From Nemertoderma westbladi (Eukaryota > Xenacoelomorpha > Nemertodermatida > Nemertodermatidae), in contig JAUCBJ010001784.1 of the NCBI GenBank assembly GCA_032718475.1, forward strand, positions 1-64,000: a stretch of DNA of 64,000 nucleotides, read 5' to 3'. The notes beneath the pieces are model-generated. The model saw only the letters and a program-made list of their open reading frames with translations, ran no database searches and was not told the origin of the DNA. Position 1 is the stretch's first letter, and each line of letters opens with the position of its first letter. Both the position numbers and the translations under genes were made by a program. Below are positions 34,833 to 46,484 of the stretch, piece after piece.

Positions 34833-37155
34833 CCCTAGTTTTCCAAGTGATAAACTAGGTCAATTGTCTGATTGTATTACTTTTTATGTCTGAGGTCGTG
34901 TTCGAACCTCATATCTATAGGAAGATCTGAGTCTATCATGAGAACCATGTCCCCTGTACTGGCATTTTCTTGCTTCGCAAAGCACTTGGTTCGGAAGGTA
35001 ATAACTTTGGAAGGTAATAATGCTTGAAATGCATCGCAAACCGATTAGACAACAACTGTATTATCTGCCAGGTCTGCTTAAGATACTTGTCTAGCCATCC
35101 TCGGGTGTAGAGATGGGAAGCATGACCACACGGGCTTCTTGAGTAGGAAATGCGCTGGTATTAATGCCTCTAGGGATTCGTGGTCCGCTGATACTGGCAT
35201 CAACGGTCGATCGTTCAGATAGGTGGTGATTTCCTCCATAAAGATTTGTAGGAGTTCCTCAATGAGATACGCATAGCATGGTACTACAAAGTGAAACGCT
35301 GTCTTTACGCTGCTTATCAATCTCTCCCAACTTCCTCCCCACCAGGGCGTCCGCTGTGTTAAATGTCCAATTGGAAGCAGTCACACGCAACTGATCATCC
35401 ACCTGCCGTTGTGTCTTTGACATAACCAGTTATCTCATGGTCATCCAATACTCTACAGGATCTTGGCTGAAGTTATCTTCAACACAAGGCTGAGCAGTCG
35501 AAGACTACCCAGACTTCTTTTGGGCACATAAGGATGGGTTAAGTAATATGTGTGCACTGTCACTTCAGTTCCTGGAGGAACATATTAAGCATACATACAT
35601 AAGCGGCATATCCCTTATTGTTGAACTTCTTTAGCTGTATCTTATACATCTCTCTAGCTTTATCATTCCCCAACAACCAACGTTGGAACTGCTCTATTCT
35701 CTTAACTGCCAGGGGCTGGTTGTTTATGAAGCTGGAGTCAACGTTTTCTAAAGAGAAGTCCTTGTAGCAACCACTTCATTTAGTTCGTCATCCTCATAGG
35801 CAGCTAGCTCATTATTTCTATGGATCAAGTAACGCAGCTCCACCTGATTGGTGCACGTTTGATTTTCAGTGAGTGGTCCAATGACATTGTCCTTATCATA
35901 CAATGCCTGAACCTTGTCATCTGGGAATACACTCCTTCAGAGCTAGCTTCTGATGTATCAAGTTCCTCATGTACTCCTTCACTCATCTTTGCATTAAAGA
36001 CTGTCTCAGTTCATTCTCTAAGCGTCCTCGCTGAAGGGCCTGTACAAAACCAGCCCACTCTACAGTAGTATTTCCAGCATAGGTTTGTAAAGGCTGTGGA
36101 TTAGCAGGTCTTTTCTCCAGTACTTCCAATGCCACATGAGCGTTCTGTCCTATGAGTAATTGGACTCCTGGTTTGTTCACCCTAAACCTAGGGACCTGGT
36201 ACTGACTTGCGAATTTATCTTTGTCCCAGTTATATAAATTAGCCTGGCTGGCTGCAAAGTTATTAATAGCCATCATGTTAATCTGGTTAATACCGTTCTT
36301 ACCTGTTTGATCTTGGGGAAGATAGGGAACCTACATAGAAGTCGGTCTCTAGTTTAGACTTCCAAACTTTGAAATGCTTGCATGGCCATCTACTTCAGGA
36401 CCCCTTAAAATAACGAGAATCAATATTTCCTGATTGGTTATAACTTATAAACCGAACCGGGTACCTAGCAACGCCATCAGCTGGTTTCAAAAAGCCATAT
36501 TAAATGGCAGTTATTTTTAAGCTTTATTTGCTCATTTTGTCCCCTTTTTTTACTATTTTAATCGAAATTACTTTTATGACCTCTTTTATTGCTCTTTATG
36601 ACCTCCTTTTTTCCGACATTCAGGCTGTACTGAAACAACATCCAGACTGTGATTTGCCCAGTAACCGACCTACTCAGTCCTACTCAGTTTTAATGAAGTT
36701 ATAATAAATTACTTACACACTACATTCAGACATTACAAAATACAATTTAATTAAATCAACTGTGTAACCTTAACATGCACACAAGATGGCATGTAATAAG
36801 CTATAAGGCATTTTTCTAACCAAAAAAATAAACGATCACTTTACCAATTGAGGGAAAGAGCAGGTTACTGTGGTGGGCTTTTCTAACCGAAACAATAAAC
36901 GATCACTTTACCAATTAGGGAAAGGAGCAGGTTATAGTGGTGGGCTTTTCTAACCAAAACAATAAACGACCACTTTACAAATTGACGGAAAGGAGCAGGT
37001 TACTGAATCGGGTTTTCCTATAACCAAAACAATAAACGATCACTTTAACAATTGAGGGAAAGAAGCAGGTTACATCGGCAAACAAAATTGACATTGTTGA
37101 TCTTTATGGTAGAGTACTGTAGGCCTAGTCATGGTATAATATATATCACAATAGT
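34833..37155 (-). pseudogene. BEL/Pao element interior, deleted (copy B)
   Basis: Minus-strand fragments in pol order: protease region FASQYQVPRFRVNKPGVQLL with LIGQNAHVALEVL (about 36090-36230); INNQPLAVKRIEQF and LKKFNNKGYAAY (about 35600-35740); then an integrase C-terminal piece with SSVKTAFHF and TYLNDRPLMP (about 35160-35315). Most of RT, RNase H and the integrase core is missing; only about 2.3 kb remains against the 5-6 kb usual for such an interior. Stops interrupt the frames. The piece between about 36700 and 37155 holds a 68-bp minisatellite. Confidence 0.8.
36826..37075. repeat. 68-bp minisatellite, about four units
   Basis: Units contain GGGAAAGGAGCAGGTTAC, then TTTTCTAACCAAAACAATAA and ACGATCACTTTACCAATTGA. 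The same unit recurs at 60357-60430 and about ten times at 61740-62430. Confidence 0.92.
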
Positions 37156-38121
37156 CATAAGATATTGACTTGAAATTCAGAACTTTTGAAGTAAATTTGT
37201 TCAAAAATTTGTCAAAAACATTTTTTCTAACATTATTTTTTTACTTTTCTCAAAACATGCTTTCCCTTTTTGGTCGGTTTCTCTGCCACATGCCATTGAA
37301 CTGCCACATATGGTATTATTTTGTAAATTCGATCTACTTTTGGGTGTTTAAATTATTGTTTAGGTGCATATATTCTATTTCCATTGCATCTCAGGTTTTT
37401 AGTAAGTCAAAAATCTTCGGAATTTTTCAGAATCTTCCGGCGGGTTTCCGCATTTTGTGGAGCCCTGTTTACAGCTTTAGTCAATTCAGCAATACGTCGA
37501 CATTCAGATTAGGGAACCTCAGGTTTATGCCCGGTTATGCATACAGTATCAAATGGTAGTACTGAGTGTTGACAGTCAGATAGATATCAGATGAAAACGC
37601 AACAGTTCCAGATTCCATCACAGAAACCAGAATGAATGGTCTGTTGTACTGACATACAGCTGCTGAATACGTGTCTACCATCTACCGGATCACCAAAGTA
37701 GCCTACTCAACGATTCTCAACGGTCTCTGACGGTTTCAAACTCGCAATTTCTACACAGCAAGAGAGGAAGAAAAAAACACGATAAGTATAATCTACCAAC
37801 TACCGGTCTATATCTGTATATCTATTAATAAACTGCACTACAATACTGCAATATTGTTATTCAATTCAGCAATTTACTTGTTATAGTGTAGCCTAGTCCT
37901 TAGTATGTTTTTTGCTGTTAGTTTTTTTTCTCACTCACCCCGTTTAGCTTTACCTTCTCTTTCTTTGTTGGTGGTCTCTGTCATCACGAATCGGTCTTGG
38001 GGGCCGAAGACTTGATAGAGCCAGGACTCTCTATTGAACCATACAGATGTACATACACAGGTTTGCAATAAGATAAAATAGCCATGCAACGTTAGAGGGT
38101 TAGTAGGTACCGCTACGATCA
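37156..38121 (-). repeat. LTR of BEL/Pao element, 5' copy
   Basis: 966 bp, about 99% identical to 33866-34832. It ends about 16 bp before the inner edge of the right ABCC arm, so the retroelement sits at the arm/spacer junction. No matching target duplication is seen outside the LTR pair. Confidence 0.8.
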
Positions 38122-38136
38122 GCTAAGCTCGCTAAG

Positions 38137-41100
38137 CTCGTTTACTTTCGTCGCTCGCCCCACACCCGAGTATCGTGTCGTGTCGTGCACTCTAACTTAG
38201 CATAAACACCTGTCGACATGGTTTTTGTGCTGTATGCCTCTGGGCTCGGCAGGCTTCTATCATTTCATTCAGCATGTGGTTGTTGTATAAGATCAATTAT
38301 AATTGTTTCTGATTATAATGATTTTACATTAGTATGTGCATACGAACGATAAAAACGACCTGCATTATCAGTCGACATGGTATACTTTTAATTTATACGT
38401 ATATAATATGGAAACAGAGACATAACATTATTAATTTGTTTTACCCCGGGTGGACCCGGATTAGGAAATGCAGTAAAAGATTGTGGTGTTTGGTTTTACC
38501 CCGGGTGGACCCGCATTAGGAAATGCAGTAAAAGATTGTGGTGTTTGGTTTTATCATTCACCATTTTGATCTACCTTCTAATTCCGGGAGACAAGGAAGC
38601 ATTTTTTTGAAGCTTTTAAAACGTCATGGTAATAATGAATCCAATAAACCCGTATTTAAAAACAAATCCGCTATTACGTGGGTTATATTTCTACATTTTG
38701 CCATTTCTACGAATCCAATCGAAGAGAAGAATTGCTAGTGATGACTTCTTTAGACCACTTCCAGATAATTTAACTGCTGATTATCAATACAAAAGACTCC
38801 TAAGAACATTAAATTTCCAGGTGGGTTTATGAAATGATTTTTTGATTAGAAAATATCCTCCCCTCCTGCAAGTTTGTAATATGATAGCATAACTTTAACT
38901 CGTTTTGGTTGAGGTAGTACTGTAGTAACAGAACTCTGCACCGCTCCCGCTTCTGTTTTAATGGGGTTTGCAAAATCTCTTCCCCCTCCTTGCCCTGCTT
39001 CCCAGCATTGATGCGCCGTCGCATACATCCAATGATAGATCAGAGATTTCCAACACAGCCAATTTAGGGATACTACAGTTTAACACACACACACACACAC
39101 AGTCTGACTGTATGTGAATAATAATTTAAAGGGGGGACTGAATCTGCGGAGAGGGGACAGTTTCTGCTAGTGGATTCGGTCCCCCGGAAATGTATCCTCG
39201 GGGACAGATTCCACTGTTACACCAGTACTAACTTTACTAGAACCGGTTTACCAAACACCAGGGGGACCATGCTAATTATAATTAATTAATTAATTAATTA
39301 AATAAAAAATAATTAATGTTAAATGCTTGTATGCACAGTAACACTGTACTTCATCTTAAGTATCGTTTAGAAGAGTGACATTGTACCTACCGGTAGATAA
39401 TAAAGTAATGATGGTAAGCACTTGTAAGTAATCTTTTAAACTATATTTATATTTCTTTTATCTTTGTTCGTACTGATGATGGCGCCAGAGATTCCGTTGA
39501 AAGTTTAACATTATGAATATATGTAGGAACTTATTATGAATATGGATTATAGGGATGTGGATTATATAGTGCATTGGTATATGCGCTGGGGAGTGAGGGA
39601 GTTGATCCTATAGGGATATAATCCACATATCATTTGATTTAGTATTCCTGTCTAATTTATTGTGCTAAATTCATTGTGCATAGAAATTGCATTGAAGTAT
39701 CCTATTAAAATTTTTTTTCTCGTTACAGAGTGCGGGTGGAACAAAACGAAATAATATTCTTGGAATATTAATAAGAGTTTATTTGAAGGAATATATATTG
39801 TGTATCTTGTTGGATACCATTCACGAAGTGTGCCTTATAATGAAAGTGATATTTCTTCAACGTTTGATTGTGTACTATTTGCAAATTGAAAGCAAAATTT
39901 CACGAGAAAGGGCATTGTTGGATTGTATGATTATAGGAATCACATCATTTATATCAGTACTGGCATTTACTAATATGGCTTTCTATTCTGCCCTTTTATG
40001 GACTAAGATTAAAGTTGGATGCAGTGCACTTATTTATTCAAAAATCCTGACTTTTGATACAAAAGGAATTCAAAGTAAAACAATTGGTAATGTAACGAAC
40101 CTGTTGTCATCAGATGTTGGTCGATTTGAGGTAATGGGAAAATACGGGAATAATTTAGTCTCAGCCCCTCTTGTGGTGATTCTGTGGTTTCCTTTAATAT
40201 TTTACTATCTAGAATGGTCTGGCGTTTTTGGATTCTTTCTTATAATTTTAGTTATTCCATTGAGTTTGGGGTTGTCGGACTTGATCAGAAGATTACGTCT
40301 TGAAGCTGCAGCATTAACTGATCAAAGAATAACATTGTTGAGTGAAATATTGGTTGGAATGAAAGCAGTAAAAGCATATGGTTGGGAGGAATTATTTGAA
40401 GAAGCTGTAAAAATGGCTCGGAGCAGAGAATTTTTACAAATATGTAAGATCATGTGTACCCAATCATTCTACCCTGTAATCATGTTTTCCTATGTCAATA
40501 TTGTAACTTTTTTTGTTTTTTTATTATACTCATCACTGGGATTTATATTAAATATTGTCACAGTGTTGACGACGAATATTATGTTGTTCAGGTTGAATTC
40601 TAGTTTAATTGGATTTGCTATGGCGGTGCGTGAATGTGGTGAACTAAAGTGTGTTTTTCAGCGAATTGATAACTTTCTTGGTTTTAGCAATAATACATTT
40701 GTTGGAGAAGGATTAGCAAATCAAAAATTGAGAATTATTTTGTTAGACCCTAAAGATATTTTTATAACTGTAGATAATATATCGGCAAAATGGGCAATCA
40801 ACAACGCCTATGTTATACATCATCTAACATTTAAAGCATATTTTGGGGAGATAGTATACGTAATAGGACCAGTTGGTTCTGGTAAGTCTAGTCTACTGCA
40901 GGCAATATTAGGAGAGTTGCCTATAGAAACTGGATCTATAAATAAAAATGGGAAGATGGCCTATGTATCGCAAACACCATTCATATTCTCGGGAACTATA
41001 CGGGACAATATCCTACTGGGCCAAACATTTGAGACAAAATGGTTTAACGAGGTTATCGAACTTAGCTGTTTAACAATGGATCTATTAAATTTTAAAGATG

Positions 41101-43491
41101 GGGATAATACATTAGTTGGAGAAAAAGGTATTTCATTATCGGGTGGCCAAAAAGCTCGTATTGCTTTAGCGAGAGCAGTTTATTCTAGAGCAAATATATA
41201 TCTTATGGATGATCCTCTTTCAGCTGTAGACAGACGAGTGGCCAATAACTTAGTAGATAACTGTTTGAAGCACTGCCAATCAAGGGGTATTGTAATTATC
41301 GTCACCCACCTACTGCAAATTATCCCTTCAAATTCAAGAATTGTATCTCTTTATGACAATGATGTCTATAAATCGCTAAACATGGAGGTCTCATCACAAA
41401 CTTATATAGGGAATGGAATAACTTCTTTGGGGATTTATAATAGTGAATTGACAGATGATAAATTCCGTGACACGATAAATAATGTTTCTGATACATTCAT
41501 TGAAATAAACATGGAAATCCCTTATAGACCTACTCTCATATTTATTAAAGCTGGTTTAACTGGACCACGTCTGTTAGTTTTAACATTAACAATAGTTTGT
41601 TCATTAATATATTTAACACTTTCGGATTATTGGTTGATAACTTGGGCCATTCAGACCTCATCAAATGGAAATGACACCCAAGAAAGTGATTTCAATGAGA
41701 ATAACATTATTAAGCAATTCATCACTGAAACAAATTGGGGATACATTATACTTGTGTATGCATATCTTGTTGTTTCATATTCAGTAAGTGTCATATGCAG
41801 TGTTCTGGCAGTTTATAGGATTATACTAGGCGCATCTAACAATATACATAATCAAATTCTCAAAACAGTCTGTCATGCCCCAATGAAATTTTTCTATCAG
41901 AACTCCGCAGGAGGAATACTGAACCGATTCTCCAAAGACTTAGGAATATTAGACAACATAATCCCAATTCTACTTGGATTTATGGTTCAGTATATATGTC
42001 ATTGCTCGATTGTTATTTTAGTTTCTGGAATAGCCAATCCATGGACTTTTGTAATATCTATCCCTATTCTTGTTTTTGTTCTTCAGATACGAATATTTAT
42101 AATGAAAAGCTTTAAACAGGTGAAATTTCTGGAAGGATCAGCAAGAAATCCTCTATTTCAGCATGCTTCTGATACCCTAGAAGGTCGAGATGTCATAAAG
42201 GCGTTTGAGGTTCAATCAATTTATATGAAAAATTTTCTTTACCACTTGGATAAACATACAGAATCAGTATTTATGGTTTATGGACTTCAAGCATTGCTAT
42301 CAATTACTGTGTGCATATCTTATGCTCTTTTTAACTTTTTGTTTTTACTCCTATTTTTATATATGGATCGCTTTGTTTCAAATGAAATATTATGTTTAGC
42401 CGTAATATACATGTTGAACATGGTAAATTTTGTTACATATATCATACTTGGCTCAGCCCTGCTGGAAATTGATATAACATCTGTGGATCGAGTTCTCGAT
42501 TATACAAAATTAGATCAAGAAGCTGCATTTCATACAGCTTTTAATCATCGTCCAATTGATTGGCCAAATTCTGGAGTAATTTGTTTCAAAAGTGTTAAAC
42601 TTACGTATGGTGATAATGAGGTTTTGCATGGAATCAATTTTGAGACACGGCCTTCTGAGAAAATAGGAATTGTAGGACGAACAGGAGCTGGTAAATCCTC
42701 GTTGTTTACAGTGTTACTTCGCCTTGTAGAACCTCAAGGAATAATCACCATAGATGATGTTGACATAACAGGAATTGGTTTACATGATTTACGGAAGTCA
42801 ATAGCAGTCATTCCACAGGATCCCGTTCTGTTTCAAGGTACTTTGCGGTACAACTTAGATCCTTTCAATGAGTTTGACACTATAGAAATCATTAAAGTTC
42901 TAGAATGTGTTCAATTGAAAGCATCTATCGAAATGAGAGCTGATTCTAAATGTGGTTATGGGTCAATTACTCCTTGTGATGTGGAATCTGTCATTTTGGA
43001 TTTTGAAGTTCATAATCGTGGCAGTAACCTCAGTGTTGGGGAGAAGCAGTTAGTTTGTTTAGCAAGAGCAATGTTACGAAACTGTAAAGTTGTGCTTATT
43101 GATGAGGCAACATCTGCTATTGATCAGTTTACAGATGAAGTTATACAGAAAGTCATATCAATTAATTTATATAATGCAACTGTTTTGATAATAGCCCATC
43201 GGATTAATACTATATTAAACTGCAATAGAGTAATTGTGATGAGTGAAGGAGAAATTGTAGATTTCGATGAACCAAAACATCTGCTGGAAGATAAGAACAG
43301 CTTCTTATATTATGTAGTTAAACCTGACAAAGACAGACAATAATTTTAAGAATCACAAAGTTACATGTGGGGAGAAAAATGTTGAAAATTTATGTTGGTG
43401 CAGGTGAAAACCATGTAGAATAGGGACTAATTAGTACTATTAAACACCTTTTTACTAAATATTATTTTGACTTTATGATATTATATATTAT
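38137..43491 (+). repeat. Right arm of ABCC inverted duplication
   Basis: Inverse counterpart of 26818-32470. It lacks the 827-bp transposon and has a longer intron (908 bp against 397 bp) with different 5' intron sequence that includes a CA microsatellite near 39081-39100. The outer edge is near 43491, after GATATTATATAT. Confidence 0.9.
38626..43343 (+). CDS. ABCC-type (MRP4-like) ABC transporter, copy R
   Basis: Exon 1 is 38626-38820 (ATG at 38626 after an in-frame stop; donor CAG|GTGGGT); exon 2 is 39729-43343 (acceptor CGTTACAG). The phase 0 join gives 1269 residues, one fewer than copy L (an E lost near 41454). Motifs as in copy L: Walker A GPVGSGKSS at about 445, LSGGQ at about 535, IYLMDDP; second Walker A GRTGAGKSS at about 1048, LSVGEKQ, LIDEATS. 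By eye about 60 residues differ from copy L, unevenly: about 29 in the first 320 residues of exon 2, only three plus the indel across about 41140-41960, and about 24 in the last 540. Both copies look functional; their substrates are unknown. Confidence 0.93.
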
Positions 43492-43604
43492 ATAAATGTT
43501 GATGATGTTACCTACATCCTCAGAATATTTAAATTATCAATTTAAAAATCATTTAAATATAAATAAAATTAAATCCCATCACTTGTTATTTTCACTGTTA
43601 ATTA

Positions 43605-43900
43605 TCAATTATTATGTATGATTAATGATTCAATGACCTTCCACTGGAGATAGTAGGAATATTTGCAGCCCGAGTTTTCTTCGGAGGTAACTCGGCGATC
43701 GTACACATCGGAGTCTCGCCGGAAGTCGCTGGACTCATCATCTCCTTCCGGGCACTTGGTGGCGCATAAATCCAGGGTGGGGTGAGGGGTTGGGTCCCAG
43801 TTGCAGCCACCGGTCCGGTGGAAAATGTCCTGGATTAGCACAGTGGCTGAGGCGCCACTATCCGCGAAGACATTGCGTATGATTCCGCGCCAAATATACC
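43605..43900 (-). pseudogene. Retroviral-type aspartic protease fragment
   Basis: The minus-strand frame reads NVFADSGASATVLIQDIF, which has the DSGAS active-site motif of retroelement proteases, then a divergent tail ending at about 43605. It lies just outside the left LTR of the 44.1-54.5 kb element and is not part of it in order. It is probably a remnant of another element; a host aspartyl protease exon is less likely. Confidence 0.4.
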
Positions 43901-44108
43901 AAATATATAATCAGAGCGTAGTACATAGAGCGTATACATAGAGCAAGTACAAACAATATAGTGCTGGGCCATCTGTCTTGCAGTGCGCCCTGTGACCTGG
44001 TGACTGCAGGATGGTAGTTAGTATCCTGACCAGCTAACTACTTATGTGCTGTCTCTACTCAGTAAGGTAGTAAGTATCCAGAATCTGTGTATGTCTGTGT
44101 AGTCTATG

Positions 44109-45719
44109 TGACGGGACTGAGTTCAATGATTCCGACTGGGTTAGGTTGTACGCATCACTTTACTGCTGGGCTGCTGAACTAATATCTTTGGCCGAAGGCC
44201 GTCGGGAAAATAACAGAGTTTGTGTTTCTTGTTGTTAATGTTCCAATGATAATAGCACAGTATGTATAACAGTCGTATAACAGACGGTGACACAGAACCA
44301 TTTGAAGTGTTATGGGGCGTCCTCCAGGGAGACACACTTGCACCATTCTTTTTCATAATTGTGGTTGACTATGTTCTACACATATCCTTAGATCATCATA
44401 ATGAGGATGGGGTGATGATAACTCCACCTACTGGCTCCAGAAGTCGAGGAAATCCTAACTGTCCAAGTACCTAACTGATCTAGACTTTGCTGATGACTTA
44501 GGAGTACTCTCAGAATCACTAGAGGGAGCCCAACGGCTCCTCAGCTCATTAGAACATGCTGCTTCTAGTGTTGGTCTTTTTATTAACTCCAGAAAGACCA
44601 AAATTTTGACAGTTAACTTTGAAAGTCCTCAGCAAGTCGCTGATCGGATGAGCATAAGCTCAAAAGATGGTATGCTTGAGAATGTGGACGACTTCTGTTA
44701 CCTGGGATCATGGATCCGGAAGTCAGGTGAGGACCTTCGAATACGTAAGGGAAAAGGATGGGCAGCCTTGAATAGGCTTTCCAGGATTTGGAAGTCACCG
44801 AGAATTAATCGGAAACTTAAGGTCCGATTATTTAGAGCAGCAGTAGTTCCAGTACTCCTCTATGGGAGTCCATGCTGGGCTCTAACTGCTGAGGACACCA
44901 AATCTCTGGATGGCACATTCACAAGAATGCTACGCCGGGTTCATTGTTTCAAGTACAATGCACAAACCTCCAACCAGACACTATATAACATTGGAGGTGT
45001 CTCATTGGTTCCCCCAAGCTTAACACTAGAACAAAATCGCCCCCACTTTGCAGGACATTGCTTTCGCCGTCAGGACCAACCAGTGCATAAGCTTGTACTT
45101 TGGCAGCCTCATGGAGTGAATAAGCATGGTGGACAGCCCATGACTTTCTTGAGACGCATCTTAAAGGACACTGGCCTTGAAGATGCGGATGATCTAGCAA
45201 ATGTCATGGGTGATAGGGAGTTGTGGCGATGCAATGCAGCTGCAATGCAGCATGCCGATCCTAGGAGTAGTAGAATGTATAACAGATAATAGTAGAAATT
45301 GCAATACAGAATGATAACAGCAGTATATGAAATGACGGTCTAAACTATTGCTGGTCCCTAACTGTGTGATTAATGAACTGACCGGTAAATCAGTAATCAG
45401 GATAACTATATGATTGATACACATACATATTGGTTTCACCTCTACTCTACTTTGGCCTTTGTTACCCAATGGATGCTTTCCTATCTTTCCCCACGTGCTC
45501 CCCTGCCCGCTATTGGCTTATATACTAATTGTCACTTTGGCACTCCTTGTAGGTGTTACCCCCTGCCGCTAGCCTCGACTGGCTGGGTTCTCCCTCTGAG
45601 GTGGTTTGACCTCTCTCTGTGGCTTAGGGTGTGTGTCGCCCCCCCCCCCCCCCGAGTTGGTTATGAGGCGAGATTATTATTGATAATCTCGTATAGCCAA
45701 CTATATTGGTAAAATGCCA
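44109..45719 (-). repeat. 3' LTR of the RT-less element, split by LINE
   Basis: Sequence at 44109-44272 and 45275-45719 aligns with 53929-54533. It starts TGACGGG and ends TGCCA on the plus strand. It includes a run of C (about 45641-45653) and the word GCCAACTATATTGGT near its end. The interruption is the LINE copy at 44273-45274. Confidence 0.85.
44273..45274 (+). mobile_element. 5'-truncated LINE A, copy 2, inserted in an LTR
   Basis: Flanked by an 11-bp target duplication ATGTATAACAG (44262-44272 and 45275-45285). It encodes the RT C-terminal half: GDTLAPFFF, a disrupted LTDLDFADDLGV region near 44475-44505, then one open stretch at 44606-45289 with YLGSWIRKSGEDLRI, LLYGSPCWALT and HCFRRQDQPVHKLVLW. 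A frameshift lies near 44465. The 3' end carries a short TAG tail. Nearly identical to the corresponding part of 58526-59565. Confidence 0.92.
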
Positions 45720-46484
45720 CTGGTCCCATTTTCGGGTGGGTAATGTAAGGGAATTGAATCTGCTTACACTCCCCCCCCCCATGCTATCTTCCCGGTAAGA
45801 AGATAGCATCAACCTTAAGTGCGCTTCAATTCCGCTGGAACCCAATCTAATATTGGGTGTGGGGTGGAATTCTTTACTCGGGGTCGGCTTTCCAGACTGC
45901 CCCCCCTGGGTGTGTTATTACTACCCATCCTTGGTGCAATTGCGAGCTATGTTGCTCCGAGGTATCTGGTGTCTCTGTTTGAGACTATTGTGCTCACTCT
46001 CCACACAATTTTCTTTAACCTTACTCAAATCTTCCTCATGGACCTTGCTGTCCCTTACTCTCACTCTGGTCCCTTGAGACTCATCCTCTCTCACTGCTCG
46101 TTTCCCACACTTGAATTGCACTCCTTTCACTTCCTCACACCTCTACGCACCCTCTCCGTACTTCCCCCGATTCCCCTGTACTCAACCCATTTTACTTCAC
46201 TCACCCCTGACGAGCCTCACCTTCTCTTTTGTGCCGTCGCACTCAAGAAGCGTGATCCATCTAGTGTCTCGTCCTCCTGTCATAGTCAATTGGTCCCCAG
46301 TCCCAGTAGCTAGTTGGAAAAACGTTATATATGACTATAGTACTTACATTGATTATATATTTGATCATTAATTAATTATCTACATATGTACATACTAATT
46401 GCACTTGATTATTTGCACTTAGAGTTTGTACTCTGTCCTACATGTGGTGCCTTCCAGGCTCACTGCCATCTCTGTCCCTGAGTT

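Noticed and set aside
26818-43491. Inverted ABCC arms as an assembly artefact of two haplotypes
   Set aside because: The copies are in opposite orientation, differ by about 5% in protein with an arm-specific transposon and different introns, and are joined by a structured spacer. Artefact is unlikely, though only long reads can exclude it.
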